Shown piece after piece: positions 48,235 to 56,189 of a DNA stretch of 64,000 bases. Where the stretch lies: the NCBI GenBank assembly GCA_964427875.1, contig CAYRVX010000018.1:1-64000 (forward strand). The letters run 5' to 3'. A model generated the notes under the pieces. It made no database searches and was not told the DNA's origin. It saw only the letters and a list, made by a program, of their open reading frames with translations. The stretch comes from CAYRVX01 sp964427875 (lineage in GTDB: Bacteria > Planctomycetota > Phycisphaerae > SM23-33). How positions within the stretch are numbered: position 1 is the stretch's first letter; the number at the start of each line of letters is the position of its first letter. Position numbers and translations under genes: made by a program.

Positions 48235-48701
48235 TGAGTCGCTGGCTGGGCATAGATCATGGGACCAAGCGGATCGGCATCGCCGCGGGGGGCACGTCCG
48301 ACGGCATCGCCACTCCGGTGACGGCCGTTGGCGCCGAGCCGCAGGCCTTGGCCGCCGCGAAGATCCGCCAGCTCGCCGCCGACTACGGCGCCGAGGGCGT
48401 GGTGGTCGGCTGGCCGTTGAACATGGACGGCAGCGAGGGCCCGCAGGGGCGCCTGGCCCGCGAGATGGCCCGGCAGCTCGCCGAAGCGACCGGCCTCGAC
48501 GTTCGACTCTGGGACGAGCGGCTCAGCAGCTTTGCCGCCGACGAGGCCCTGGCCGGCACGTACACCCGCAAGAAGAAGAAGGCCCGTCAAGACGCCGTGG
48601 CGGCCAGCATCATGCTCGGTCACTTCCTGACCGCCGACGGCCCGGCCACCGCCCCCCGCCCGGACGAGGCCGCTGCGGAGCCGCCGTCAAGTTCGCGCTG
48701 A
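48234..48701 (+). CDS. ruvX: Putative Holliday junction resolvase RuvX/YqgF
   Basis: The 155-aa protein has the RNase H-like fold of YqgF: GIDHGTKRIGIA with the first Asp, VVVGWPLNMDGSEG, WDERLSSFAAD with the Glu, and RQDAVAASIML with the last Asp. YqgF is implicated in 16S rRNA 5' maturation as well as junction cleavage. The one-base overlap with manC indicates translational coupling. The C-terminal 20 residues are a Pro/Ala tail beyond the family core. Confidence 0.9.
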   Translation: MSRWLGIDHGTKRIGIAAGGTSDGIATPVTAVGAEPQALAAAKIRQLAADYGAEGVVVGWPLNMDGSEGPQGRLAREMARQLAEATGLDVRLWDERLSSFAADEALAGTYTRKKKKARQDAVAASIMLGHFLTADGPATAPRPDEAAAEPPSSSR

Positions 48702-48877
48702 TATGCCTGCGCGGCAGGCGCGGCCCACGTGGGCAATCGGGCACGTCCACGGGAGAGAAACGAGAAGTCCCCTTTCCCTGCGGTCCGGCGGCACAGACCG
48801 CCGGTGAGATGAGCTGGACGGCTCGTCTCACGGGCCGCCTGCTGGTTGAGCAACTGCCGGCCGGCGGCGAGGCGCCG

Positions 48878-49393
48878 CTACTCCTTCTTCTCTTTCTTCT
48901 CGCCTTCGGCGGCCAGGGCCTCCAGGGCGGCGATCGGATCGATTTCTTCGGTAGGAGCTTCGGTGGCGGTGAAAACGTCCGTCTCTCTGCCCTCGATCTG
49001 GGCGGCCACGTCGGCCTCGAGCTCGACGATCTCGTCTTCGCTCTCGCCGGCCTCGACCTTCCTCTCGGCGGCGGTCTTGATGGGGATGATCTCCTCGGGG
49101 ACGCCGTCGATCTGGACGGTAAAGACGATGGGCCCGACGACGAGGCGGTCGCCGGCCGCCAGCGGGCACTCGTTGATCCGCTTGTTGTTGACGTAGGTGC
49201 CGTTCGAGGAGGCCAGGTCCTTCACCTTCACCTCTTTCTCGGACAGGCCGACCTCACAATGGCGTCGCGAGACGTTCTCGAGGGGTACCTGAAGATCGCA
49301 GTTCTCCCCGCGCCCGATCACCGTTACCTCCTTGCTCACGTCGAAGTCCTTACGTCGCCCGTTGGGCCTGAACATTACGAGTTTGACGTCCAT
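48878..49393 (-). CDS. FHA-domain protein
   Basis: The 171-aa protein has an N-terminal forkhead-associated domain (VIGRGENCDLQVPLENVSRRHCEV, LASSNGTYVNNKRI, LAAGDRLVVG), which binds phosphothreonine peptides. The C-terminal half is acidic and Ala/Glu-rich. FHA proteins in planctomycetes often pair with Ser/Thr kinases, none of which is nearby. The ATG at 49391-49393 is chosen, as the domain begins directly after it. The gene is convergent with ruvX. Confidence 0.88.
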   Translation of the reverse strand: MDVKLVMFRPNGRRKDFDVSKEVTVIGRGENCDLQVPLENVSRRHCEVGLSEKEVKVKDLASSNGTYVNNKRINECPLAAGDRLVVGPIVFTVQIDGVPEEIIPIKTAAERKVEAGESEDEIVELEADVAAQIEGRETDVFTATEAPTEEIDPIAALEALAAEGEKKEKKE

Positions 49394-49667
49394 AGGCAGC
49401 CCTACCATTCAGTCAGGAAGCGACATTACGCTGAGATGAGAAGATGACATTCAAGGTCTACAGGAACCTATTGTATGACGTTCGTGGGGTCCTGCAAGGA
49501 AAATCGGGATGAAGTTTGCCCCCGCGACTGCCGGGGGCCGTACGTGCGGATGCCCTGCCGCGCGGCCTCCGGGGCCCTGGTATCGGTTCGAGGGCCACGA
49601 GCCACCCGGGTGGCGTCGGAGGCGGCTGCGCGGCCGTTCTTGCGGCACGTGAGTCCGAGGTTTCGGG

Positions 49668-49701
49668 ATGGTTGAAACGCAGGTCGCAGCGTTCGAACCA
49701 T
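49668..49701. repeat. ATGGTT hairpin, copy 1
   Basis: ATGGTTGAAACGC (49668-49680) pairs imperfectly (two mismatches) with GCGTTCGAACCAT (49689-49701). A second and better copy is at 50055-50088. Confidence 0.55.
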
Positions 49702-49716
49702 CGGTAGCCGGTATCC

Positions 49717-49752
49717 TGCTCTGCTCTGCGAAGCGCTATGCAGAGCAGAGTA
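49717..49752. repeat. CTCTGCTCTGC hairpin
   Basis: CTCTGCTCTGC (49719-49729) and GCAGAGCAGAG (49740-49750) form a perfect 11-bp stem around GAAGCGCTAT. It starts 16 nt after the ATGGTT hairpin. Confidence 0.5.
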
Positions 49753-50054
49753 GCCGGCAGCCAGGAGCACCCGGGCCTTGGCACATGCGTGAGCCCAAGA
49801 TCCATAGGTGGTTACCGGCTGTCGGCCGCGTTGGTATCGTGGCGAAGGGCCCGTCAACGGCGAGCCGACTGTAACCAAACACTGGATCCTGCCGAACCAG
49901 GCCCAAACTCGGAATAATCCGCGTTTGGGTTCGTTTCGCATTTTTTATCTATCCGCCGCCCTACTCTTCCTTACGATCCCCCCTTAGCAGGCATATACAT
50001 CTCGCAGGCCTTTTTGCACAACGAAAACCAGCAGATTGCAGGAAAAACTGCGGG

Positions 50055-50088
50055 ATGGTTCAAACGCTGCTAGCTGCGTTTGAACCAT
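50055..50088. repeat. ATGGTT hairpin, copy 2
   Basis: ATGGTTCAAACGC (50055-50067) and GCGTTTGAACCAT (50076-50088) are perfectly complementary; the middle TGCTAGCT extends the stem after one T-T mismatch. It is homologous to the hairpin at 49668. Confidence 0.6.
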
Positions 50089-50190
50089 GCCGAGATTTCC
50101 GGTTTATGGCCCTGCGCTACTCAACGTCTCCGATTCGTGGGTCGATATAGCCTATATCCTCTGGGCTGGCTGGCGGTCCGGGACATAGTT

Positions 50191-50219
50191 TTGTCCAACC
50201 CCAGTTAAGATCGTATGTT
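50191..50219 (+). promoter_or_regulatory. Promoter of the pilM operon
   Basis: TTGTCC (50191-50196), a 17-nt spacer and TATGTT (50214-50219). The same two hexamers with the same spacing occur at 54560-54588 upstream of pilN although the spacer sequence differs, which supports function. Start near 50226. Confidence 0.6.
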
Positions 50220-50233
50220 GAGGTTAGAGCAAG

Positions 50234-50318
50234 GTGCAACGAGCGGAGACGGGCGATCTGGTCGGAAGACCGGTGCGCAAAGCGCTGGGTCCCCGGAGGA
50301 TTGCAGCGCCGCCCGCAC
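50234..50318 (+). ncRNA. GEMM-I-like (cyclic di-GMP-I) riboswitch aptamer, pilM leader
   Basis: The 85-nt element has a closing stem GTGC/GCAC (50234-50237 with 50315-50318) and GGGCG/CGCCC (50251-50255 with 50310-50314), a hairpin CTGGTC-GGAA-GACCGG (50258-50273) with a GNRA tetraloop, a CGCAAAGC junction (50276-50283), and a second hairpin from GCTG (50284) to CAGC (50304). From AGGGC in the second copy through the junction, the pair aligns without gaps to my memory of the Vibrio Vc2 aptamer. The second G of GGG, which contacts the ligand in Vc2, is kept. The A after GGGC, usually conserved, is G. SD GGAG (50397-50400) could be masked by CCCTCC (50341-50346). Confidence 0.65.
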
Positions 50319-50406
50319 ACTGTGCCCGCATGGTGCCGCGCCCTCCGCACACCTGGCTGGAGCCTGACGTAGCTTTGTTCTCATTCTGCCAGCTTTGGAG
50401 TGCCTG

Positions 50407-51495
50407 ATGGCAACCGGAGTTATCAAAGGAAAGGCCCTGCCGATCGGAGTAGACCTGGGAACCAGCGCGCTGAAACTGGCGCAACTGCGAGAGGCAAACG
50501 GCTCGTACGACCTCATCGGGGTCGGCTCGGCCGAACTGCCCCCCGAATGCCGAGGTGATTTCCAGACTCGACTGGACTTCTGTGTCCCGGCGATCAGGAG
50601 ACTGCTGTCTACCAACGGGTTCCGCGGCCGGGAATGTGTCCTGAGCATTCCCGCGGCGGTCACCTTCGTTCACCACCTGAAGATTCCCAAGACGCCGCCG
50701 GAGCGGCTACAGGAGGCGGTCCTGCGGGAACTGCGCGGCAAGCTGCCCTTCCCGGCGGAGAAGGCGGAGGTCCGGCACGTGGTGGCCAGCGACGTGGTCG
50801 GGGAGGGCGAGGTGAGGCAGGAGGTGATCGTGGTGGCCGCGCCCCGGTCGGCCGTGACGGCGCAGCTTGCCATGGCCAGGCGGGCAAAGCTGGACGTGGC
50901 CGGGATCAACGTGGAATCCTGCGCGATCGTCGAGTGCTTCGGGAGGCTCTTCCGCCGGGCCAGCGATCAGAAGCGAGCGATCCTCTTCGTGGACCTGGGC
51001 TATGCCAGCACGCAGGTCGTTCTGTCTCACGGCAGGCGGATCGTCTTTGCACGGAACATCGACGTCGCCGGGCGCAGCTTCGACGACGCGATCGCCGGGA
51101 CTCTGGGCATCGCCCCGGACGACGCCGCCGGGATACGCCGCGAACTGGGGCGGGAAGACGAATCGGACGTCCGCGTCGTGGAGCTGCATGCGTGCATGGC
51201 CGAGGCGGTCAACGGGCTCGTCGATGAACTCACGCAGTGTCTTCGTTACTACGAGTCGGTCTTCCACAACCAGAGCATCGAACGGGTGATCTTCCTCGGC
51301 GGCCAGGCCACAGACAAGTGGCTGTGCCGGTCGATCGCCCAACGGCTCAACCTGCCGGCGCAGATCGGCGACCCGCTGGTGCGGACCGGAAACGCCCAGC
51401 CCGCCGCATTGAACGGGGGGCTCGATCGCCGGGAGCCCCAACCGAGGTGGGCCGTGGCGGTCGGGTTGTCGCTTGGCGGCGGTCGAACCGCGTGA
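50407..51495 (+). CDS. pilM: Type IV pilus assembly protein PilM
   Basis: The 362-aa actin-like protein has PIGVDLGTSALKLAQL (phosphate 1), LRELRGKLPFPAEKAEV, VDLGYASTQVVLSHGRRIVF (phosphate 2) and RVIFLGGQATDKWL (adenosine). PilM binds ATP and the cytoplasmic tail of PilN in the inner-membrane platform of type IV pili and type II secretion. ATG 50407 follows GGAG by six bases. The leader contains a GEMM-like element. A decayed copy of its first codons lies at 54771. Confidence 0.9.
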   Translation: MATGVIKGKALPIGVDLGTSALKLAQLREANGSYDLIGVGSAELPPECRGDFQTRLDFCVPAIRRLLSTNGFRGRECVLSIPAAVTFVHHLKIPKTPPERLQEAVLRELRGKLPFPAEKAEVRHVVASDVVGEGEVRQEVIVVAAPRSAVTAQLAMARRAKLDVAGINVESCAIVECFGRLFRRASDQKRAILFVDLGYASTQVVLSHGRRIVFARNIDVAGRSFDDAIAGTLGIAPDDAAGIRRELGREDESDVRVVELHACMAEAVNGLVDELTQCLRYYESVFHNQSIERVIFLGGQATDKWLCRSIAQRLNLPAQIGDPLVRTGNAQPAALNGGLDRREPQPRWAVAVGLSLGGGRTA

Positions 51496-51636
51496 ATCCA
51501 GGAACAGGTAGATACGCGCTGCCGGCCTGCCGCCGCCGGGCCACGTGCGGCGGCGCCGGCGGCATCGGGCCAACGCGGATTGCATGGTGTTGCTCACCGT
51601 GACGATGACGTCGGCTCAACGAGCTGGAAGAGGACC

Positions 51637-53103
51637 ATGCGAACCATAGCCATTGTCAACGAAAAGGGAGGAACCGGCAAGACGACCACTGCGGTGAACC
51701 TCTCGGCAGCCCTGGGCAGCCTCGGGCAAAGGGTCCTCCTGGTCGACCTGGACGGGCAGGCCGCCTCGTCCCGATGGCTCGGCGTGGAAGAGGATAGCCG
51801 CCTGGCGGACGCACTGCTGCAGGGAGAGGGCCTCGAGCCGCTGGAAAACATCATGCCCGGCGTGTCGTTGGCCCCCGCGACCGGCAAGCTGGACTCGGTG
51901 GCCCACGACCTGCGTCCCAGCCAGGGCGGACAGCTGCGCAAGGTCCTCGCGAAGGTCCACGACCAGTACGACCTCACGGTCATCGACTGCCCGCCAAGCC
52001 TGGGCAATCGCCTGATCGGCAACGCCCTGTTGGCGGCGACACACGCCCTCGTGCCCGTGGAGACCTCGATCCTGGCCCTGGACGGCCTGAAGATCCTGTT
52101 GACCACCCTCGAAGACGTACAGGAGGGCTTCGGCCACGAGATCGTGCTGGCCGGCGTGCTGGCCTGCCGATACGACCACCGCACCCGGCTGAGCCGCCTG
52201 GTCCTGGCAGAGCTCAGGCGAGCCCTGCCGGGCAAGGTGTTCCGGACGGTCATCCGTGAGAACGTGCGAATGCGCGAGTGCCCGGCCAGCGGGGAGAGCA
52301 TCCTGACGTTTGCCCCTGATTCCCATGCGGCCGAAGACTACAAGACGCTGGCCGTGGAGATGCTCTCCCGCCCCGAGGCGTGGCAGAAGCCGCCCTCGTG
52401 GGCCACCGAGCAGGAGGATCAGCCCCTGGCCGGAAGCGAGCGATCCTCCGTGGACGACCTGCGGAGAAGCGCCGCGGCCAGCGTTCGTGCGGCCGCCTTC
52501 AAGGCCGGCCAGTGGAAGCCTGCCGCCGAGGCGACCGAGGTGCCCCAGGCGCAACAGGACGCCGAGCCGACGGAGACCGGGCCCGGCGGCGGGGGCGCCA
52601 GCCCGGAGGCCGACGATTCGCCGTACACGAACGTGAAGGCCTGCCTCAAGCGACTGGCCCAGGCGGAGGGCCGACTCGTCACTGAGAAGGAAGAACAGGT
52701 GACCTCGCCCCCGGAGGCTGATGCTGTCACGCCGGGTGCCGAAGACGACAAGCCCGCCGACAGCGCCCAGCTTGCCCCTGTCGCCGAACCCGCCGCCGTT
52801 GCCGAACCCGACGCCAGCGCCGAACCGACCTCGACTTGCCCGCCGAGCGAGGCCCAGCCCCCTGCCGCGCCGGCGGAAGAGACGCCGCCGGAGTCATCGG
52901 AGGATCAAACGGCCGGCGATGAAGACCGTCCCGGGCCGCAGGAGCCTTCCGAGAAGTACCCGGCCTTGCGGGCGTTCCTCCGCCAAATGGGGCGCGAGGG
53001 CGCCCCCCCGGATGTGCCCGGAACGGCGGCGCCAAGCGACGACGGAGCCGAACCGGTGGCAAGCGCCTCAGGTCCCGGCGTCTCTGGCGAAGAAAGCGGA
53101 TAG
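51637..53103 (+). CDS. ParA/MinD-type ATPase with long Pro/Ala/Glu-rich tail
   Basis: The 488-aa protein has the deviant Walker A KGGTGKTTTAVNLSAAL (residues 10-26), VLLVDLDGQ (A'), and YDLTVIDCPPS (Walker B) in its first 260 residues, all as in ParA. About 230 residues of low-complexity tail follow. Within a pilus locus, ParA-like proteins (compare PomZ, FlhG, CpaE) position the machine in the cell. AAGAGGACC precedes the ATG at 51637. It lies between pilM and the first PilP-like gene. Confidence 0.85.
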   Translation: MRTIAIVNEKGGTGKTTTAVNLSAALGSLGQRVLLVDLDGQAASSRWLGVEEDSRLADALLQGEGLEPLENIMPGVSLAPATGKLDSVAHDLRPSQGGQLRKVLAKVHDQYDLTVIDCPPSLGNRLIGNALLAATHALVPVETSILALDGLKILLTTLEDVQEGFGHEIVLAGVLACRYDHRTRLSRLVLAELRRALPGKVFRTVIRENVRMRECPASGESILTFAPDSHAAEDYKTLAVEMLSRPEAWQKPPSWATEQEDQPLAGSERSSVDDLRRSAAASVRAAAFKAGQWKPAAEATEVPQAQQDAEPTETGPGGGGASPEADDSPYTNVKACLKRLAQAEGRLVTEKEEQVTSPPEADAVTPGAEDDKPADSAQLAPVAEPAAVAEPDASAEPTSTCPPSEAQPPAAPAEETPPESSEDQTAGDEDRPGPQEPSEKYPALRAFLRQMGREGAPPDVPGTAAPSDDGAEPVASASGPGVSGEESG

Positions 53104-53227
53104 CGGACCGCCGACCTGGCGCAGCGGCGCCGGCAGGGGCTCGTCCGGCTCGGCCTTCCAGAGGCCGCGAGAGAAAACGGCCGACCGGGGGGGACAGACC
53201 GTTGGCAGAAGCCCTGGAGCGCGATGT

Positions 53228-54352
53228 ATGGACACCAAGAAAGGCTTGGATCTCGCAGCCGGTCGGTTGACCCGCACCCCCGGGCCGCGTGGGAATCCTC
53301 GTTCGGGACGCCCGAAGAGGATCAGCAGTTACGGCGCGGAGCGATTGGGCATATCCGCCGAGGCGGGCCCGGCCCCCGCCAACGCCTCGCAGCCGCCATC
53401 ACCTCTAAGCGAGAAGCCTCCCGATCCGACAGCGGCCTCCCTGGAGCCGGCCCGTTGGAGACCTCGACTCGGGGACCTGCGAGCATTGGGGAAGTACGGT
53501 CGGCGGCCTTGGGTGTTGACAGCCGCGCTGGGAGCCGTTGCGGCCGTGGCATTGGCGTGGCTCCTCTGGGGCGGCGCCGAGGACGACGCGACCCCGCCGC
53601 GGGCGATTGCCCAGACGCGAAGACCCTCGCCAGCCGCCGCCGTGATCGCGAGCAGGCCCACCACCCGCGAGGCCCGGACGGCTGGTGATGACAGCCGGGC
53701 AGAGAGCCAGCCGGCCCCGTCGAGCCGGGCGGCCTCAAGGCCAACGCAGCCGAAGAGCGGGACCGACCCGCTAACGGCAGGGGTATCCTCTTTCCTCGGG
53801 TGGTTCAGAGCGGCGGGAGTGCGGGCCGCCCGAGAGGACAGGGCCTTGGCTCGCCTCGTTGGCGAGCGCCCCTCTGGAGTGAGCGGATCGGGCAGAGGTC
53901 CGGCCGCGCCAACGACGAGCCAGCCTGCCGAGGTCGCCGCCGGCCCCGGCGAGACAGCGGCTCTGCCGGATGGGGACGGGCCGTCCGCCGGCCCTGGCGG
54001 GGACGGCTCGGGCGTCCAGGGACAGGCGCCTGGGGCCCCGCCCGCCTTGCTATATCAACCTTGCCCTCCCGGCTTCAGTTTCACCGGGGCCATCCACCAG
54101 CCGACCGGGGTCTTTGCCAACATCAACGGCAGATTCGTCCGCGTGGGCGACACCGTACAAGGGGCCAAGGTCGTCAAGATCGGCAGATCGTCCGTCGAGA
54201 TGGAGTTGAAGGGGCGGCGCTTCGTCGTCGGGTTCGGCACCGGCCCCCCAAGGCGGGTCGAGCGGGACGAGGCCGATGGAGACAAGCAGAGCCCGGACGA
54301 GCCGCCCGCGGGCGAAAAGGACGCAAACGCCCCGGGCGAGAAGTCCGATTAG
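53228..54352 (+). CDS. Membrane protein with C-terminal PilP/GspC-like domain (first copy)
   Basis: The 374-aa protein has a long basic cytoplasmic region, one membrane segment (about 97-117, VLTAALGAVAAVALAWLLW), a low-complexity periplasmic linker, and a C-terminal beta domain with FANINGRFVRVGDTVQGAKVVKIGRSS-type spacing (about 298-345). That pattern is the HR domain of GspC/PilP, which docks the platform on the secretin. A second protein with the same domain is encoded at 56171. No secretin gene is in the window. Confidence 0.65.
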   Translation: MDTKKGLDLAAGRLTRTPGPRGNPRSGRPKRISSYGAERLGISAEAGPAPANASQPPSPLSEKPPDPTAASLEPARWRPRLGDLRALGKYGRRPWVLTAALGAVAAVALAWLLWGGAEDDATPPRAIAQTRRPSPAAAVIASRPTTREARTAGDDSRAESQPAPSSRAASRPTQPKSGTDPLTAGVSSFLGWFRAAGVRAAREDRALARLVGERPSGVSGSGRGPAAPTTSQPAEVAAGPGETAALPDGDGPSAGPGGDGSGVQGQAPGAPPALLYQPCPPGFSFTGAIHQPTGVFANINGRFVRVGDTVQGAKVVKIGRSSVEMELKGRRFVVGFGTGPPRRVERDEADGDKQSPDEPPAGEKDANAPGEKSD

Positions 54353-54559
54353 AGCGCGCCCATCGCCTGGAGGCACTTCGGCGCCTCCGGGTCCCGGCCG
54401 TCGCGTCATCTTCAAGACAGTGGGCCTGCGGTGCGATCCTGCCCGACGTACCGGCCGAGGCAAGTCGGGAATCCCCGGTTTGTGGCTTTGCACTGCTTAA
54501 CGTCAGCGGTTCCCGGGTCGATAAACGTTTCGGGCCGGCTGTCGGCCCGGGACGAGGAT
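54353..54559. other. Start of the duplicated leader block
   Basis: From about 54440 the sequence aligns with 50090-50190 (for example GGTTTGTGGCTTTGC against GGTTTATGGCCCTGC, and GGGTCGATA in both). No gene. Confidence 0.5.
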
Positions 54560-54588
54560 TTGTCCAAACCCAATCGAAATCCTATGTT
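54560..54588 (+). promoter_or_regulatory. Promoter of the pilN operon
   Basis: TTGTCC (54560-54565), a 17-nt spacer and TATGTT (54583-54588), identical in both hexamers to the pilM promoter while the spacer has changed. Start near 54595. Confidence 0.6.
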
Positions 54589-54602
54589 GAGTATAGAGCA
54601 AG

Positions 54603-54687
54603 GTACAACGAGCGGAAAAGGGCGATCTGGTCGGAAGGCCGGTGCGCAAAGCGCTGGGTCCCGCCGGGACTGCAGCGTTGCCCGTAC
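54603..54687 (+). ncRNA. GEMM-I-like (cyclic di-GMP-I) riboswitch aptamer, pilN leader
   Basis: This 85-nt element has the same length, position and fold as the one at 50234. The closing stem is GTAC/GTAC instead of GTGC/GCAC, a compensatory G-C to A-U change; GGGCGA pairs with TTGCCC (one G-U); the GNRA hairpin is CTGGTC-GGAA-GGCCGG; the junction CGCAAAGC is identical; the second hairpin GGTCCC/GGGACT is stronger than in copy 1. Covariation in stems with constancy in loops is the mark of a selected RNA structure. Confidence 0.65.
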
Positions 54688-54770
54688 AGTGTGCCTGCAT
54701 GCCCCGCGCCCGCCGCACGTCCGGAGCCAAGGCAGTCTTGCCCCGATCCTTGCCGGTTTTGGAGCGCCTG

Positions 54771-54878
54771 ATGGCAGTCGAAGTCGCCGGAAAAGTCCTG
54801 CCGATCCGAACGGACGGGGGCCTCTGCCGACCGCCTGGCCGAGAAACAGGATGTGAGCATGATCAATCTGCTGCCTGA
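54771..54878 (+). pseudogene. Decayed pilM start (leader ORF) before pilN
   Basis: GGAGCGCCTG then ATG opens a 35-codon frame whose first residues, MAVEVAGKVLPI, match the pilM start MATGVIKGKALPI; similarity ends soon after (RTDGGLC). It overlaps the pilN start by 20 nt. It is the 3' end of the duplicated leader block. It may still be translated and couple to pilN. Confidence 0.6.
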
Positions 54879-55590
54879 GGAGTACGTTCAGCGCCGTTCG
54901 CAGCAGCGGGCGAACCTCATCTGCATGGTGCTGTTCGCCGTCGCCGCCGCCGCCGTGGGGGCCGCGTCGCTGGTCTCGGAGCGCACCAGCAGAAACACGC
55001 GGGAGGTGTGTGAGCGAATCAATGCCGCGTACGCCGATGCCGCCAAGTTGATCGACGAAGTGCACCAACTGGAGGCGCAGAAGCGCACGATGCTCGATAA
55101 GGCGAAGATGTCGGCCGCGCTGATGGAGCAACTGCCGCGAAGCTACGTGCTGGCTGTGGTGACCAACGCCCTGCCGCGGGGCGCCTCGCTGGTCTCGCTC
55201 GACATGAGCGTCAGGACGGTTCAGTCCGACACCGGCGAGAGCAAGAAGGCCAGGACGAAGTTCAGCACGATCGCCCAGGCCCGCAGCGTCAGGAAGAGGC
55301 CGCTCACCGCCCCGACGCTGGCGGTCGCCCTGAACATCAAGGGCAAGGCGTCCACCGACGTGCAGGTCGCGCGGTTCATCGCCAATCTGGCCAAGCACAA
55401 CCTCATGGAGATGGTGGACCTGTCCTACAGCAAGGAGGCGGACGGCCAGGACCGCTCGACCCGCGAGTTCCGGCTGGTGGCGCGGCTGAAGCCCAATGCC
55501 GACGCCCTCGACGGGATTCGGGCCGACGCGGAGGACGCCCCCGAGGCGGCCGCGACGCAGCACGCGATTCGGACGGGAGGTGGAGCATGA
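54859..55590 (+). CDS. pilN: Pilus assembly protein PilN-like
   Basis: The 243-aa protein begins MINLLPEEYVQRR, the conserved PilN cytoplasmic tail that binds PilM, then one membrane segment (about 19-41), a coiled coil (RTSRNTREVCERINAAYAD) and a periplasmic ferredoxin-like domain (LTAPTLAVALNIKGKA, FIANLAKHNLMEMVDL). ATG 54859 is chosen over GTG 54853, since AGGA lies upstream and MINLLP is the family start. ATGA overlap with pilO. Confidence 0.85.
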   Translation: MINLLPEEYVQRRSQQRANLICMVLFAVAAAAVGAASLVSERTSRNTREVCERINAAYADAAKLIDEVHQLEAQKRTMLDKAKMSAALMEQLPRSYVLAVVTNALPRGASLVSLDMSVRTVQSDTGESKKARTKFSTIAQARSVRKRPLTAPTLAVALNIKGKASTDVQVARFIANLAKHNLMEMVDLSYSKEADGQDRSTREFRLVARLKPNADALDGIRADAEDAPEAAATQHAIRTGGGA

Positions 55591-56189
55591 AGGTCAACGG
55601 ACACGAGGCGCTTCGCCAGATAGCCTTCGTGGCGATGCTGCTGGCGATGATGGCCGGGTCGTGGTACTTCGTCTTCCGTCCGCGCGACGTGGGAAACGCC
55701 CGGATGCAGGTTCAGATCGAGGCCAAGCAGAAGCAGCTCCAGAAGCTCAACCGCGCGACGGCGACCATCGGGGACCTGAGGAAAGAGATCACCGAGCTCG
55801 AGAAGGCCATCGAGTTCTTCCAGTCGAAGCTGCCGAGCGAGAAGGAGATCGACAGGGTCCTGGAGGAGGTCTGGCGTCTGGCCGAGGCCAACCGCCTGAC
55901 CACCAAGGGCATCTACACGACAAAACGGGCCGGCGTGAGCCCGTTCATCGCCGACGGGGCGTCCCAGACCGAGCAGCCGATCAAGTTGGAGTTCGAGGGG
56001 GATTTCCTCGGCTTATACGAGTTCCTGCTGGCGCTGGAGAATCAGCCGAGGATCATGAGGGTCCGCCAGATCCTGCTGGATCAACTGGCGGGCAAGAAGG
56101 GAACCGTCAAGGCGAAAGTGGACATGTCCATTTTCTTCGAGAAGCAGGACAGCACGAAGAAGTCAGAGCGATGGTCCAAGAAAACGTAA
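55587..56189 (+). CDS. pilO: Pilus assembly protein PilO-like
   Basis: The 200-aa protein has a membrane segment (about 11-30), a coiled coil (IEAKQKQLQKLNRATATIGD, ITELEKAIEFFQSKLPSE) and a ferredoxin-like periplasmic domain (IKLEFEGDFLGLYEFLLALE). PilO pairs with PilN as the platform scaffold. It overlaps pilN by 4 nt and the next gene by 19 nt. Confidence 0.85.
   Translation: MKVNGHEALRQIAFVAMLLAMMAGSWYFVFRPRDVGNARMQVQIEAKQKQLQKLNRATATIGDLRKEITELEKAIEFFQSKLPSEKEIDRVLEEVWRLAEANRLTTKGIYTTKRAGVSPFIADGASQTEQPIKLEFEGDFLGLYEFLLALENQPRIMRVRQILLDQLAGKKGTVKAKVDMSIFFEKQDSTKKSERWSKKT

Larger units (their letters stand above)
49394..50190. other. Long repeat-bearing intergenic region before the pilus locus
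   Basis: About 800 bp without a supported gene. It holds three hairpin repeats (49668-49701, 49717-49752, 50055-50088) and a candidate terminator-like structure at 49902-49946 (CCCAAAC/GTTTGGG, then TTTTTT 11 nt later). The stretch from 50090 to the pilM promoter is homologous to 54440-54559. Confidence 0.5.

Noticed and set aside
49902..49946. CCCAAAC/GTTTGGG stem followed by TTTTTT, possible terminator
   Set aside because: The loop is 14 nt and the T-run begins 11 nt after the stem, too far for a good intrinsic terminator.
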